Positions 32,274 to 41,754 of a stretch of 64,000 nucleotides of DNA are shown one piece after another. Position 1 is the stretch's first letter. Every line of letters starts with the position of its first letter. The notes beneath the pieces were generated by a model. That model saw nothing but the letters and a program-made list of their open reading frames with translations, was not told the origin of the DNA and searched no databases. Source of the DNA: Trogon surrucura (Eukaryota; Chordata; Aves; Trogoniformes; Trogonidae); contig CM036619.1 in the NCBI GenBank assembly GCA_020746105.1, forward strand, positions 4,990,561-5,054,560, read 5' to 3'. A program made the position numbers and the translations under genes.

Positions 32274-33167
32274 GGTTTTGTCAGTAGATTACCGGCTCCC
32301 TGTTTTTGCTTTGGGGGGGGGGACCCCGGTATAGCGTTTTAGACCGTTTTTTTCTGTCGATCTCGTAGAATGTCGTATCCTTCCTTCGTTTCATGCAGTA
32401 GTTGGGGACGGGATTTGCCCACGGGGAGGGGGGCCGCGAGGAAATACGCTTTACGTAGGCTTCGGGGAAAGGATACTAGAGTTCTAAAACAGACAATACA
32501 TGTTCCTAATTCTTTTTTTTTTTTTTTCTCGTACTGCTTTCTTGCCTCTTTTCTCAAATACGAGGGTGCGGAAGGGGCAGCTTATAAACGGAGGAAAACC
32601 CAACTGAGCAAACTTGCCCCGTTGGTCGATGTTTTGGGGGCGAGGGCGGGACGCGGGCTCGGCCGCGCCGAACCGCCCCGACGCCGAAATCGGTGAGAGT
32701 CGCGCCCCGCGTCGGAGCAGGGTCCGTCCCGCTCTCTGGCCGCTCGCCAACGTGGGTTCGTCTTCTTAGTTTCCGAGTCAGTAAAAACCTAAAAAAACTG
32801 TGCAGAGATGGGGAATTTCTTTGTTGAGAACTGTTGAAGGAAGCTTCCAAGTCTGTGAAATTGAGCATTTATTGTCATGTTTTTAAGCTTAGGTGGGTCC
32901 TTTTCCAAGTTTGTTTTACAGCTTGCAAGGTAAAATAGTTTGCACTACTTTTGCAATAAACTCATGAAAAACCTAACAGTTTCTGTTTTGGTTTCTTACT
33001 GTATATATACAATTAATACTAAAGATTTAGCCTAGTGTTTTTCACCTCAAAACATAAGACTCGTAACAAGCTCAGAATGCTGTAATTCCTGACAAAATAA
33101 TGATGTGAATGATATTTTATAAAGTTATTTTGTATGGTGTCAATTTTGTTTTGCCTCATAGTATGTC

Positions 33168-33178
33168 AATAAAATAAA
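33168..33178 (+). terminator. AGO2: AGO2 distal poly(A) signal (two overlapping AATAAA)
   Basis: CAATAAAATAAAATTCC carries AATAAA at 33168-33173 and 33173-33178. It is followed by TTTACAAG and a GT/T-rich downstream element (TTCTTGTTTCATGTC then a T run), the layout of a strong cleavage site near 33195. CR1 insertions resume only after this point. Confidence 0.8.
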
Positions 33179-33335
33179 ATTCCTCATCTTTACAAGTTCT
33201 TGTTTCATGTCTTTTTTTTTTTTTATTTAATTTGGCCGTTTGCTGCACACACTTGGGTGCCGTGAGACCGTGTTGTCTGTGAGCACACAGCGGGATGTGT
33301 TCGTGGCCTAAACCATTTTCCACGGTGAGTAGAGA

Positions 33336-33815
33336 ATCATGGAATCGTTTAGGTTGGAAAAGACCTTTAAGGTTATTGAGTCCAACTGTTAAGCCAAAAC
33401 ACCAGGTTCACCACTGAAACATGTCCCTGAGCACCACGTCTACACGTTTTTTGAACATCTCCGGGGACGGTGACTCCGCCACTTGCCTGGGCAGCCTGTT
33501 CCAATGCTTCACAGCTCTTTTTCAGTCAAGCAATTTGTCCTAATACCCGATCTAAACCTCCCCTGCTGCACCTTGAGGCTGTTTCTTTGGTAGTAACTTG
33601 GGAGAAGAGACCAACACCCACCTGACTACAACCTCCTTTCAGGGAGTTGTAGAGAGCGAGAAGGTCTCAGCCTCCTTTTCTCCAGGTTGAACAAGCCCCA
33701 GTTCCCTCAGCTGCTCCTCGTAAAATTTGTTCTTGAGTTCCTTCCCCAGCTTTGTTGCCCTTCTCTGGACCTGCCCCAGCACCTCAACATCTTCGCTGTT
33801 GAAGAGCGGTGGGAG
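33336..33815 (-). mobile_element. CR1 LINE 3' fragment (about 480 bp)
   Basis: Reverse-complement CR1 starting at the 3' tip (AGAATCATGGAATCG, TTTAGGTTGGAAAAGACC) and running past TTTTCTCCAGGTTGAACAAG to CTTCTCTGGACCTGCCCCAG. It ends just past the usual short-CR1 length, 5'-truncated. Confidence 0.94.
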
Positions 33816-35827
33816 GACGTCTCATGAGCAGGAGCTGCTGAAAGCCCCGAACAGAGAAATCCCAGGACGTGGGTAAGAAGTCCCTGCGCGCTACACAAAG
33901 AGCAGTTACGTTGCGGCACCGGTGCCGTGTTTTTCTCCCTGCCAGAGGTCCGAATCGAATCCAAAATTATCGATCACTTGGCCTGTAGCTCAGAACCAGT
34001 TGGTAAAAGTGGCACACTGGAGACTGTACTGGAGCAGAGATCCTTTCGCTACACCAAATTCTGTTCCATCAAACTGTAAACCAGATTTACACGTGCTGGT
34101 CTGGAGGCTTTTTTTGTGATGAGAGAGATCTCTGTTGCCCGAGATCCAAAAAGCTCTCCCGGTCCTATCGCCCTCCCTCGCACACTACGCATTTCAGATG
34201 TTCCCGTGGGTGCTCACCTGCTCTGTCTCCAGATTTCCAGAGGCAGCATGGGCTGCTTTTAACTGAGCCGCTTACAATTTATAAGCCTAAAATTATTTAT
34301 GGAAGGTCAGTGTTTCGGAAATCACTTGCCCAAAATTGTAAATCTTGTTGTGAATGTCTACGACCGACGTTTAAATAGAAAACAAGCAAGTACTCGGCGT
34401 TTAAAGCAAGTGAAGGGGGATAGCGACAAGAATTGCAAGTGAGCCCAACCCTGCAAACACAGATTCGTTTCATTCAATAATATGAAATAGAGTCACATCT
34501 GTCTCTTCCATTTCAGGCAGAGCTTTATTTTTTTTTTCCCCCTTGTTTTTGAAATATGCCTGAATTGGATGTGGTTTTGCTCTGTGTTGAGCTCCTGGGG
34601 AAAACAAATGTCAGTTGCTGGTCTGGATGGCAACCAGCTCCAGCAGATGCGAGGCCTTGGAAGTGGCTGTGGCAAATTTTGGCAGCTCTGAAGTTCCCGT
34701 TGAGGACTCTGGCTGAATGAATCCAGAAGGGTGTTCGGATTCTTGTGGCCTCGCTAATTAAAACAGAGCATGTTCATCATCCCACAGGAAACTTCTAAGA
34801 GGGATGAAATATGGTAGTTTATACTTAGTCACCACAGTTCTTTTGTTGTTTTTCACAAGCTTAGGAAGCTTCATCTCCTTTGGGTAGCCTTGGCTGGGGG
34901 GGAAGGATTTCACAAGTTCATGTTGTAGGGCAAAAAAAAAATTCCCCAGAAATATGTATATAATAATAGATTCATCTTGGGAAGTGTCCCTTGGTCTCTG
35001 TTCCTCTGTCTAAAAACTCTGAACACTTCAAACAGGCCGAGATACTCCCAGAAGTACCGCCAAGTCCCGGCTCGGAGCCGTCTCCCTGGAGGTGCAGGGA
35101 CATTCAGCAACTGCAAACTTTGAAAAACCCAAAAGGGAACAGCAATGTTGTCAAGAGGGCTGGGACGGCCACTGAACGCTGACACATGCTCTCGAACACC
35201 TCTCCCTCCTCAAAACGGAATGAGGCAGAGAGACGGACTGGAAAAGAAGTTTATAGTGAGGCTTCCCATACAAAGTGTGGATAGAGACTTGACTGCAGCT
35301 TTCCGGTACCTCAGGGAAGGTGGTGTGGTCTTTCCCGTTCCTCTTCTGGGTGTTGGAAGAGGCTTGGTCAGCCCAGGCCATGGAGGTTGTACTCATAGTT
35401 TTGGTGCACTGTCCATGAGGAGTGAGCTCCTCACCTGCAAGGTTGGCAGGAGGAGAGAAAAGTTCTTCCAAGTGAGCGGGGGCAGTTGTGGCAAAGCAGA
35501 GGGATCGCAGGGATCCAAGCTGCGAATCGTCTGCTTGAGACCTTCAGCAGCAAGGGGGAGCGTGGTGCTGGCAGGGCAGAAAACCCTGAGCTGTAACGGG
35601 AGAAGTTTGAGCCAATCACTTTTTCTTGCTTTACTCCCGTTGTTTCTGTTGGAGCTTTGTTTATCGACATGGGGTTTGACTTGCTGCAAGGGGGACTGAG
35701 CTGGGTCACTGGAAATCTTGTACCAGTGTCCCACCAGACTGGTTCAGCTACTTGCACCTGGTCTCACTTGAAATGTGTTTCCTTTTGTGTGTAGCCCAGT
35801 GTGGACGTGCTGGTTTGGTATGTCTGA

Positions 35828-35901
35828 GCGTGGAGGGTTGACCTTGGGGCCAGTGTGTCCTCCAGCTGCTCACTCCCCATCTTAAACAGGTCAGGGGGAG
35901 A
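35828..35901 (-). mobile_element. LTR remnant (3' end of ERVL-type LTR)
   Basis: GGAGGGTTGACCTTGGGGCC, CTGCTCACTCCCC and CAGGGGGAGAAAAT parallel the first part of the 6166-7351 LTR (GGGTTGACCC, CCGCTCACTC, CAGGGGGAGAAAAT). The match breaks at the CR1 junction and appears to resume at about 36206-36240 (CTCATGGGCTGAGATAAAGAC, compare CTCAGGGTTTGAGATAAGGAC). Confidence 0.6.
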
Positions 35902-36205
35902 AAATCATGGAGTGGTTTGAGTTAGAAGGGATCTTAAAGAACATTTAGTTCGAAACGCCCTGCCATGGGCAGGGACACCGCCCACTAGACCAGATTGCTC
36001 AAAGCCTCATCCAGGCTGGTCTTGAACACTTCCAGGGATGAGGCAACCACAACTTCTCCAGACAACCTTTTCCAGTGTCTCACCATGCTCAGAGTAAAGA
36101 ACTTCTTCCTAATGTTTAATCTAAACCTACCCTGCTCGAGTTTAAAACTATTGCCCCTTGTCCTATCACCACACGCCCTTATAAAAAGTTCCCCAGCTTT
36201 TCTGA
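35902..36205 (-). mobile_element. CR1 LINE 3' fragment
   Basis: Reverse-complement CR1: AATCATGGAGTGGTTTGAG, AAAGCCTCATCCAGGC, CTTGAACACTTCCAGGGATG, AAGAACTTCTTCCTAATG and CCTTGTCCTATCACCACACG. Same subfamily as 60328-60900 and, in opposite orientation, 41755-42556. Confidence 0.93.
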
Positions 36206-37569
36206 AGACACAGGATAAAGCTCATGGGCTGAGATAAAGACACCAAGTCCCCAGTGTTGTCCTGCAGAACCTATGCTTGGCACCAGGACTGGATTTAACC
36301 CTACAAACCCCACTTTTTACAATCAGGTCAGCTGCAAAGACAGAATTGGTGGTGGAGAACGCCAGGTCTAAAACTGAGTAGAACTGTAATTTCTCTAAAG
36401 GTGTATACCCTAAACCTTACCAGCCCTGGTGTCTTGACCTCAAAAATTCACGTGCCTGGCATGAAGACCTCTTTGCCAGGGCTGGCTGAAGTCATCAGAG
36501 TCTTCACTTGTGACCCAACCTAACATAGCAGCAGGTGGCTCATCGGCCAGCCCACCCACTAGTTAGTTTATCTTGTTGTCCTCTATCCTCTTTACGCTAC
36601 AGAATTACCTTGTTATTTTGTACAAGTAGCTTTTTTATTTTTTTCCCTAAAAGCTTGCAAGTACTAGATCCACCGATGTTGGGCAGCGCCACGCAGTTCA
36701 CATACCCTACTGCAGGCACCCTCCTCCCCCAAAAGAGCCAGCATTCAGCCCTCGCCTTCCCACAAATCTCTGTGCCTTTTAGTTTTGCTTTTTTAAAAAA
36801 GCAAAACAATCTTTTCAACAATAGTTCTGCGTGTACCCATTTGGGAATTTCTCTAGAGGTACAGCATCACTGCAGTGTTCCTGACACGATTTTGATTTAT
36901 TGTAACGTCGGGAAATTGTTTTTATAGTGCAACATACTTTGTTCTTTTAAAATAGTAAGAGTGTTCCTTGCGTGGCTCCGCAGCGTTGCTCCTCTGCCAG
37001 TCTCTGATCTTACCTGCCTAACCCACATTTTTGCTTTCTTGGAACAAATCTGGAGTGTGCCGGCTCACGGAGCTGCTCGAGCTTTGTGATTTAAGAGCAG
37101 GTCGGTGTATTTGTGCCTTCAGCCTAAGAGAAGCCATTCGTATTATCCTGACAGGGACGATAGTTTCCTGGTAACTTTACCACACCATCCAAACTCGGGT
37201 GTTGTCTGAGACATCTCCCTTCCTGACGGATTTAGGGCACGTTGCTGCCCTGTTTTTTTGAAGCGGGAGGTTTTTGTTCCTTAGCAACGTTCTCACAGTT
37301 ACTTGGGTTCTTGTTCACACCCAGGCAGAGATGTTGCTCACTTGTCTCTCGCTCTGACTGACCATGAGTTACTGCTGGTTCATGCAGCTAAGATTCCCAA
37401 AGCAGACTAGATCTAAGTTAGTATTGCTGATAAGTAATACTTTGAATATTATCTTTTTGTCCCCTCCTTTCTTCCCAGGAATCTGAAGAGCAAGCGTGCT
37501 AGGCTCATATGTTGATCATGTATCTGACTGAAGCTGGAAAGAACCACAGAAAGTCTCTGTCTCGCTGTC

Positions 37570-38461
37570 ACTTTTCATACAAAACATTTATTTGAAAAAG
37601 TTGCATATAAAGTTCTACACAGGACGGTTACCATTTCTATAGTAAAAAAACCCCCCAAACCAAACAAAAAAATCCAGCTCTGTCACTCAAAGGGTAAAAG
37701 GGTTGCTCATTCTCAACAATCCACATCTAACAGATGTCGACGTGCACTGGTAGAACACCGTGGACAAGCAGAGGAGTAAAGTTCATCAGAGAAAAAGGGT
37801 TCTAGATGTACATATTTACATCATCATCTGACACACGTGCTTTTTCCCACCACGGCCGCAGAACCACATTAGCTCTTGGACTGGATCTCATCTCTACCCT
37901 GTTTCTGTGCCAACACGGCCATGGAGGCTGCAGGTGTTTTTACAGAAGCCTTTTTCTTGACGGCCTTCGTCCACGGCTGACGCCCTGGCGCTGCTGCTCA
38001 AAACCAAGGGAGGGCTTGGTCTGTTACTGGCTTCCCAAGGAAGAGAAAGCCAAGGAGAGCAGATGCTGTGTGAAACACCTCCCCTCCCCTCATCTTCCAC
38101 TCTGAGGAGAAACACAATCCGGGGAAGGATGCCCTTCTAGGTGAAAAGAGCTTTTGGACTGAAAGCTGCCCGTGAAGAATTTTTAATTTTGCATAGTGAT
38201 TGTCTGAACAAGTCATCTGAACCGATCGGAGCAAGTTCTGCCGTCAGATTCACGTTCGCTCTTCTGACCCCGCCCATGTTTCTGAGGGAAGAATTCCGCT
38301 CGTCAACAAGTATAAAGTTCAGTTTCTAAACTTCTCAAAGAAAGCAAAAGCAGATGGCTCAGTATATAAATATATCCAGCATCTGGATTCTCAGTCACAA
38401 AAATAACATCCTTTATACCACAGAAAAATGGATTTGACTATGAAGCGATTCGCCGTCGATC
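37570..38461 (-). other. CHRAC1: CHRAC1 3' untranslated region
   Basis: Runs from the TAA at 38462-38464 to a minus-strand AATAAA at 37587-37592. No earlier canonical signal was noticed. The end is inferred from the signal. Confidence 0.6.
37587..37592 (-). terminator. CHRAC1: CHRAC1 poly(A) signal
   Basis: CAAATAAATG on the minus strand, about 870 nt after the stop, followed by T-rich sequence (TTTTGTATG). Plausible cleavage near 37570. Confidence 0.55.
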
Positions 38462-38607
38462 TTAAGATCCAACATCTTCATTGACGGTTTCGTCTTCATC
38501 CTCTTCCTCATCATCCTCTTCGTCATCCTCCCCCACCTCTCCATCTCGCTTCTCTTTTTCAAGCATTTTTAGGTATTTGCTAGCTAGGATCTTCTTTGGC
38601 AAGATAT
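38462..38607 (-). CDS. CHRAC1: CHRAC1 exon 3 (C-terminus, acidic tail)
   Basis: 146 nt. The first two bases complete the Asp begun in exon 2, then ILPKKILASKYLKMLEKEK closes the histone-fold region, followed by a Glu/Asp-rich tail. Stop TAA at 38464-38462. Confidence 0.96.
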
Positions 38608-41057
38608 CTGGAAAGTAGAATTGTTTCTTTTATAGCCAGTTTGAATACTTATATTGCCTCTTTAATACTGCTGCACTCGTACCACTAATGAAATGAAGTC
38701 AAAAAGAGGCTTTGTGAAAAACATTATTATTTAAGCGAATAACCAGGTAAGTTAGTCTGACTATACAGCTCTGAGAATAAGCAGGAACTACCCACTTACG
38801 GTACGAGTATCCAAATATGAGGGATGTATTTTATGACTCATTACTGGCAACTGTCTTGACTATCTGCTCATGTACATTATTTATGGGATGTAAACCAGCG
38901 CTCTCAACAGCTTTAGACAGATTCAACAAGCCAGCGATCCCATTTATGTTCTGTAGAAAAGTTTTTTCTGCATTGAGGTATTTGTTCAGGGCAATAATGA
39001 TGAACCTGAGAGAAAAAGGAACCGTGTGCTCTGTAAGTACGTCCACAGGGAACCCAAAGAAAGACTGGCCTGGGAATATCTTACTCTCAACCTATATCCT
39101 ACGCCAATACCTTCTCTAAACTAAGTGTTACAACAAAAATCCAAGTGTCATTAAAAGGGCAGGTGCACATACCCATATACAAAACGCGAGAGGAACCATT
39201 TGATGGATCTGTTTGAGAAATAAGCCTGACAGACTGAAATGTGCAGTTTTGGGGCCACATAACTTCTCACATAAAGGGGTGCATTGATCTTGTTTTATAG
39301 GCTCAAAGCTTTCAGATGGAGTGGCTGGAATTGGAGAAATGCTTAAAGCAATATGCTGAGAACGAGTTAGCTGTGTGTAATTTTGAAGCACCGGAAATAT
39401 CTCTGTGGACAACGAAATGCTTTCAGCGATGTAGTTTCTAAGTTCCAGCTGAATGTTATACCGGAGTTTCATGACCAGTAGAACTGTGTCACAGAATCAT
39501 TAAGGTTGGAAAAGACCTCCAAGATCAGGTCCAACCACCAACCCAACTCTTGGCCTGGTAAACCTGCTCACTATCAGAAAAAACAAAATTCTACCGATGG
39601 CACCAACTCTTGGCGCTGAGCTGACCGTGTCCTCGCAAAACAATTCAGTGAGAGCAAGATTAATTTTCCAAATTACGTACTGGATTTGCTATCATGCTGT
39701 ATTGGGTCAGGCTGCGGTGGAGTTAATCTCCCCACAGCAGCTCTCTCAGAGCTGTTTTCCAAGTGGTAGCTAGAAGGGTGTTGATAGCACCCTAGTGTTT
39801 TGGCTACTGCTCACACAGCACCAAGGCTGTGGTTTTCCAACGTTCCCCCAACAGCAGGCTGAGGGTGGGCAACATCTTAGGAGGGGGCACAGCCGGGCCA
39901 GCTGACCCAGACTGACCAAAGGGGTATTCCGTACCATGTAACGTCAGCTCAAATATAAAAGCAAGAAGGAGGAGGGAAGTGGGGGGGGCATTTGTTTGTG
40001 TTTGTCCTCCGAAGCAACTACTACACGTACTGGAGCCTTGTTTCCTGGGAAAGCGGCCGGACATCGCTCACTGATGGAAAGTAGAGAATAATCTTTGTTT
40101 TGCTTTGCTTCCGCGTGCAGTCTTTGCTTTTGCTATATTAAACTGCTTTTATCTTAATCCCCGGGCCTCTCGTTATATCTTCCCTCTCCCCTGTGCATCT
40201 AAAAAAGGGGAGCAACAGAGCTATAGATATAGATACCTGCGAGGAACTGAAAGGTCTCACACTCTTCTGCGGTATGAGACAGGTCACTGTACGTCAGAGC
40301 ATTCTTCTCCTTGCCTCTGCCATGTTTGTAGGAGTACGTAGCCAAATACTGAACAAAAAGCTCCTAAAAAATTAAAGCAAGAGGGCACAGTCAAACCATG
40401 AGCTCACATATATAGCTGGCAGCAGTTTTCTTTAATCCCTGTTTAAAGGCACAAGCACCACGTTGCACTGCACACCCACAGAGCCTCGCTAATTTCATTA
40501 AAGCTTAAGGTGGCATCTCCTGCGAGCACTGGCCGCAGGCTGGGGTTCTGGGGCGTAACTCCGATTCGTGCCGCCCTTCAGCGCTCCCCCCGGCCCCGCA
40601 AACGCCCCTGGGGCCCGCAGAGCACACGGGGCCGTTCCCACCGCGGTGCAAATCGGAACCTCCCGCGTCGCTGAGGGGCTCCGGGAGCTCCGCAGGGCGG
40701 GACGAGGCCCAAACCCCCGTCCCGGCACCGCGGAGGCCCGAGGCGCGATGGCCGCCGAGTGACAGACAGCGGCCGGGGAGGGGGGAAGAGTCTCTCGCTG
40801 GGGACGAGCGGAGAGAGGAGCGACGCGAGAGCCGGGCCCGGAGGCGGCGGCACCTCGGGGAGGCGCAGGCCCGGCAGGCGCGGGAGGAGCGGGGCCGGGC
40901 CGAGGGAAGGGGGAGCCGGTACCGTGGCTTTGGCGGTGAGGAACAGCGCGTCCTGGTTGATGCTGGAGACCTCCGGCGAGCTCTTCATGATCACGCGGAT
41001 GCGCGACAGGGGCAGCGACACCAGCCGGTTCTCGCCACCGCTCAACCTCGCCGCCAT
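38462..41057 (-). CDS. CHRAC1: Chromatin accessibility complex subunit 1 (CHRAC-15), 3 coding exons
   Basis: CDS on the minus strand: 41057-40923, 40363-40237, 38607-38462. The 135-aa product is an H2A/NF-YC-like histone-fold protein that pairs with POLE3 and joins SNF2H-ACF1 in the CHRAC nucleosome-sliding complex in the nucleus. Exon 1 gives MAARLSGGENRLVSLPLSR then IRVIMKSSPEVSSINQDAL; exon 2 ELFVQYLATYSYKHGRGKE ... ETFQFLA; exon 3 (D)ILPKKILASKYLKMLEKEK and a strongly acidic tail ending EDVGS-stop. Human CHRAC1 is 131 aa and colinear. The start is the first ATG in a CpG island, in a GCC context. Splice sites are ACG|GTACCG, TTTTTTAG|GAG, GCAG|GTATCT and TTTCCAG|ATATC. The gene converges on AGO2 and is head-to-head with TRAPPC9, as in human. 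Confidence 0.96.
38831..39005 (-). other. Unexplained exon-like ORF in CHRAC1 intron 2
   Basis: On the minus strand a good acceptor (CCTTTTTCTCTCAG, ending at 39006) precedes an open frame starting with a split codon and FIIIALNKYLNAEKTFLQN, continuing GIAGLLNLSKAVESAG ... VKTVASNES and a TAA at 38833-38831. The composition looks protein-like, but I do not recognise the family. Spliced from CHRAC1 exon 2 (phase 1) the frame would hit a stop within six codons, so it is not a normal CHRAC1 exon. Could be a poison exon, a pseudogene fragment or chance. Confidence 0.3.
39487..39560 (-). mobile_element. CR1 LINE 3' tip
   Basis: TCACAGAATCATTAAGGTTGG, AAAAGACCTCCAAGATC and AGGTCCAACCACC: reverse complement of a CR1 3' end, about 75 bp. 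Confidence 0.88.
39698..40222 (+). mobile_element. ERVL-type LTR, diverged, abutting CHRAC1 exon 2
   Basis: Starts TGTATTGGGTCAGGCTGCGG then GGAGTTAATC. It shares with the LTR at 45335 the blocks GTTGATA, GGGGGCACAGCCGGGCCAGCT, CTGACCAAAGGGGTATTCCG and a TATA box (TATAAAA, 39954-39960), plus ATTAAA at 40137-40142 followed by CTGCTTTTATCTTAATC. The 3' end fades near GGGGAGCAAC at about 40222, only some 14 bp from the CHRAC1 exon 2 donor (40236). It is sense to TRAPPC9 and antisense to CHRAC1. Boundaries approximate. Confidence 0.85.
40237..40363 (-). CDS. CHRAC1: CHRAC1 exon 2 (histone-fold core)
   Basis: 127 nt, phase 0 start, phase 1 end. Encodes ELFVQYLATYSYKHGRGKE then KNALTYSDLSHTAEECETF and QFLA plus G. 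Human has SGKEKKVLTYSDLANTAQQSE here, so the exon is variable but colinear. Confidence 0.95.
40364..40922 (-). other. CHRAC1: CHRAC1 intron 1
   Basis: 559 bp, GTACCG...TTTTTTAG. Its 5' half is part of the CpG island. Confidence 0.92.
40923..41057 (-). CDS. CHRAC1: CHRAC1 exon 1 (start)
   Basis: 135 nt, 45 codons. ATG at 41057-41055 in CpG-rich sequence. The following LVSLPLSRIRVIMKSSPEV is the conserved first helix of the histone fold. The N-terminal ten residues differ from human, as is usual in this family. Confidence 0.96.
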
Positions 41058-41133
41058 CTTTCCCCCCCTCCCGCCCGCCGACCGGCTCCGGCCCTTCGCG
41101 CCCCCCTCACCGCCCGCCGCCGCCGCGCTGCCC

Positions 41134-41274
41134 GCTGGGAGCTGTAGTCCCCGCGCTCCAGGAGGCCCCGCACGACAACCGCGGCGGCACGGCGGAAGGA
41201 CTACAACTCCCATAAGGCCTTGCGTCGCCCTCCCAGACACCCGGCGGAGGGAGAACTACAATTCCCACAATGCA
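41134..41274. promoter_or_regulatory. Three ZNF143/SBS-type motifs upstream of CHRAC1
   Basis: ACTACAACTCCCATAAGGC at 41201-41219 and ACTACAATTCCCACAATGC at 41256-41274 on the plus strand, and ACTACAGCTCCCAGC on the minus strand (41148-41134). These match the ACTACAATTCCCARNATGC element bound by ZNF143/THAP11 at many CpG-island promoters. Three copies within 141 bp, 75-220 bp upstream of the CHRAC1 ATG. Confidence 0.75.
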
Positions 41275-41754
41275 CCTCGCCCGCCTCCTCCAGCCCCGCC
41301 CTCTCCCGTTGCCCTCACGGCGCTGGGCGGGGAAATGGCGCTTCCGGGGTCACACCGGGAGGCGTCCGGCTGCACCGTCCCCTCAGGGCGGGCAGAAAGT
41401 CCTCCCGTTCCCCGGTGAGGGCCCTGGGTGGCCTTTCCCTCCCTCTGGCCCCGGCGGGAGGGGCCTGAGGGCTTCCCTTGCTCGCTCCCGGGGTAGCAGC
41501 TGAGTTTGGGGAAATTGTTTTTAATGGCAAACCGGCTCCTCCCGTACGTATTCCTATTGCAGGCCAGTGGCCACAAAATCGTTACCTCCAGACTGTAATT
41601 ACGGGCTGCTAAATACCTCTTGCTCCTGTAGCACAGCCGAAAGGAATGCTGGCTGGTAGTCCTGATCCCCGGCGGAGGCATGCCGGGCTGCGGAGCGCCC
41701 GTGTAAACTATTAAGTGATTATGGGGCTGTGTCCTATTATTAACACACTCCCTG

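Larger units (their letters stand above)
19788..33195 (+). other. AGO2: AGO2 3' untranslated region (about 13.4 kb, inferred)
   Basis: No convincing sense coding exon or splice structure follows the stop until a strong poly(A) site at 33168-33178. Mammalian AGO2 also has a 3'UTR of more than 10 kb. The region is T- and A-rich with homopolymers at 20032-20056, 20911-20935, 25052-25072, 31292-31310 and 32248-32273, plus GC-rich patches near 24300-24450, 28150-28500 and 32620-32760. Possible regulatory sites are listed separately. Earlier poly(A) signals at 24799-24804 (AATAAA), 31824-31829 (ATTAAA) and 32955-32960 (AATAAA) could give shorter isoforms. No CR1 is inserted, unlike in the introns. 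An antisense FAM118A retrocopy lies at about 25640-26545. Confidence 0.75.
33196..37570. other. Intergenic spacer between convergent AGO2 and CHRAC1
   Basis: About 4.4 kb. Holds a CR1 (33336-33815), a CR1 (35902-36205) apparently inserted in an older LTR, and otherwise unique sequence without ORFs that resemble proteins. Confidence 0.75.
38608..40236 (-). other. CHRAC1: CHRAC1 intron 2
   Basis: 1.63 kb, GTATCT...TTTCCAG. Contains an unexplained exon-like ORF (38831-39005), a CR1 tip and an ERVL-type LTR that reaches almost to the exon 2 donor. Confidence 0.9.
40540..41480. promoter_or_regulatory. CHRAC1: CHRAC1 CpG island promoter
   Basis: About 940 bp dense in CpG and GC boxes, spanning CHRAC1 exon 1 and at least 400 bp upstream. 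No TATA box. Long ORFs on both strands here follow from the high GC content and are not genes. Confidence 0.88.

Noticed and set aside
40578-41418. Long overlapping ORFs of about 220 codons on both strands
   Set aside because: They lie in the CHRAC1 CpG island, are Arg/Pro/Gly/Ala-rich, and overlap the real CHRAC1 exon 1. GC-rich sequence lacks stops by composition.
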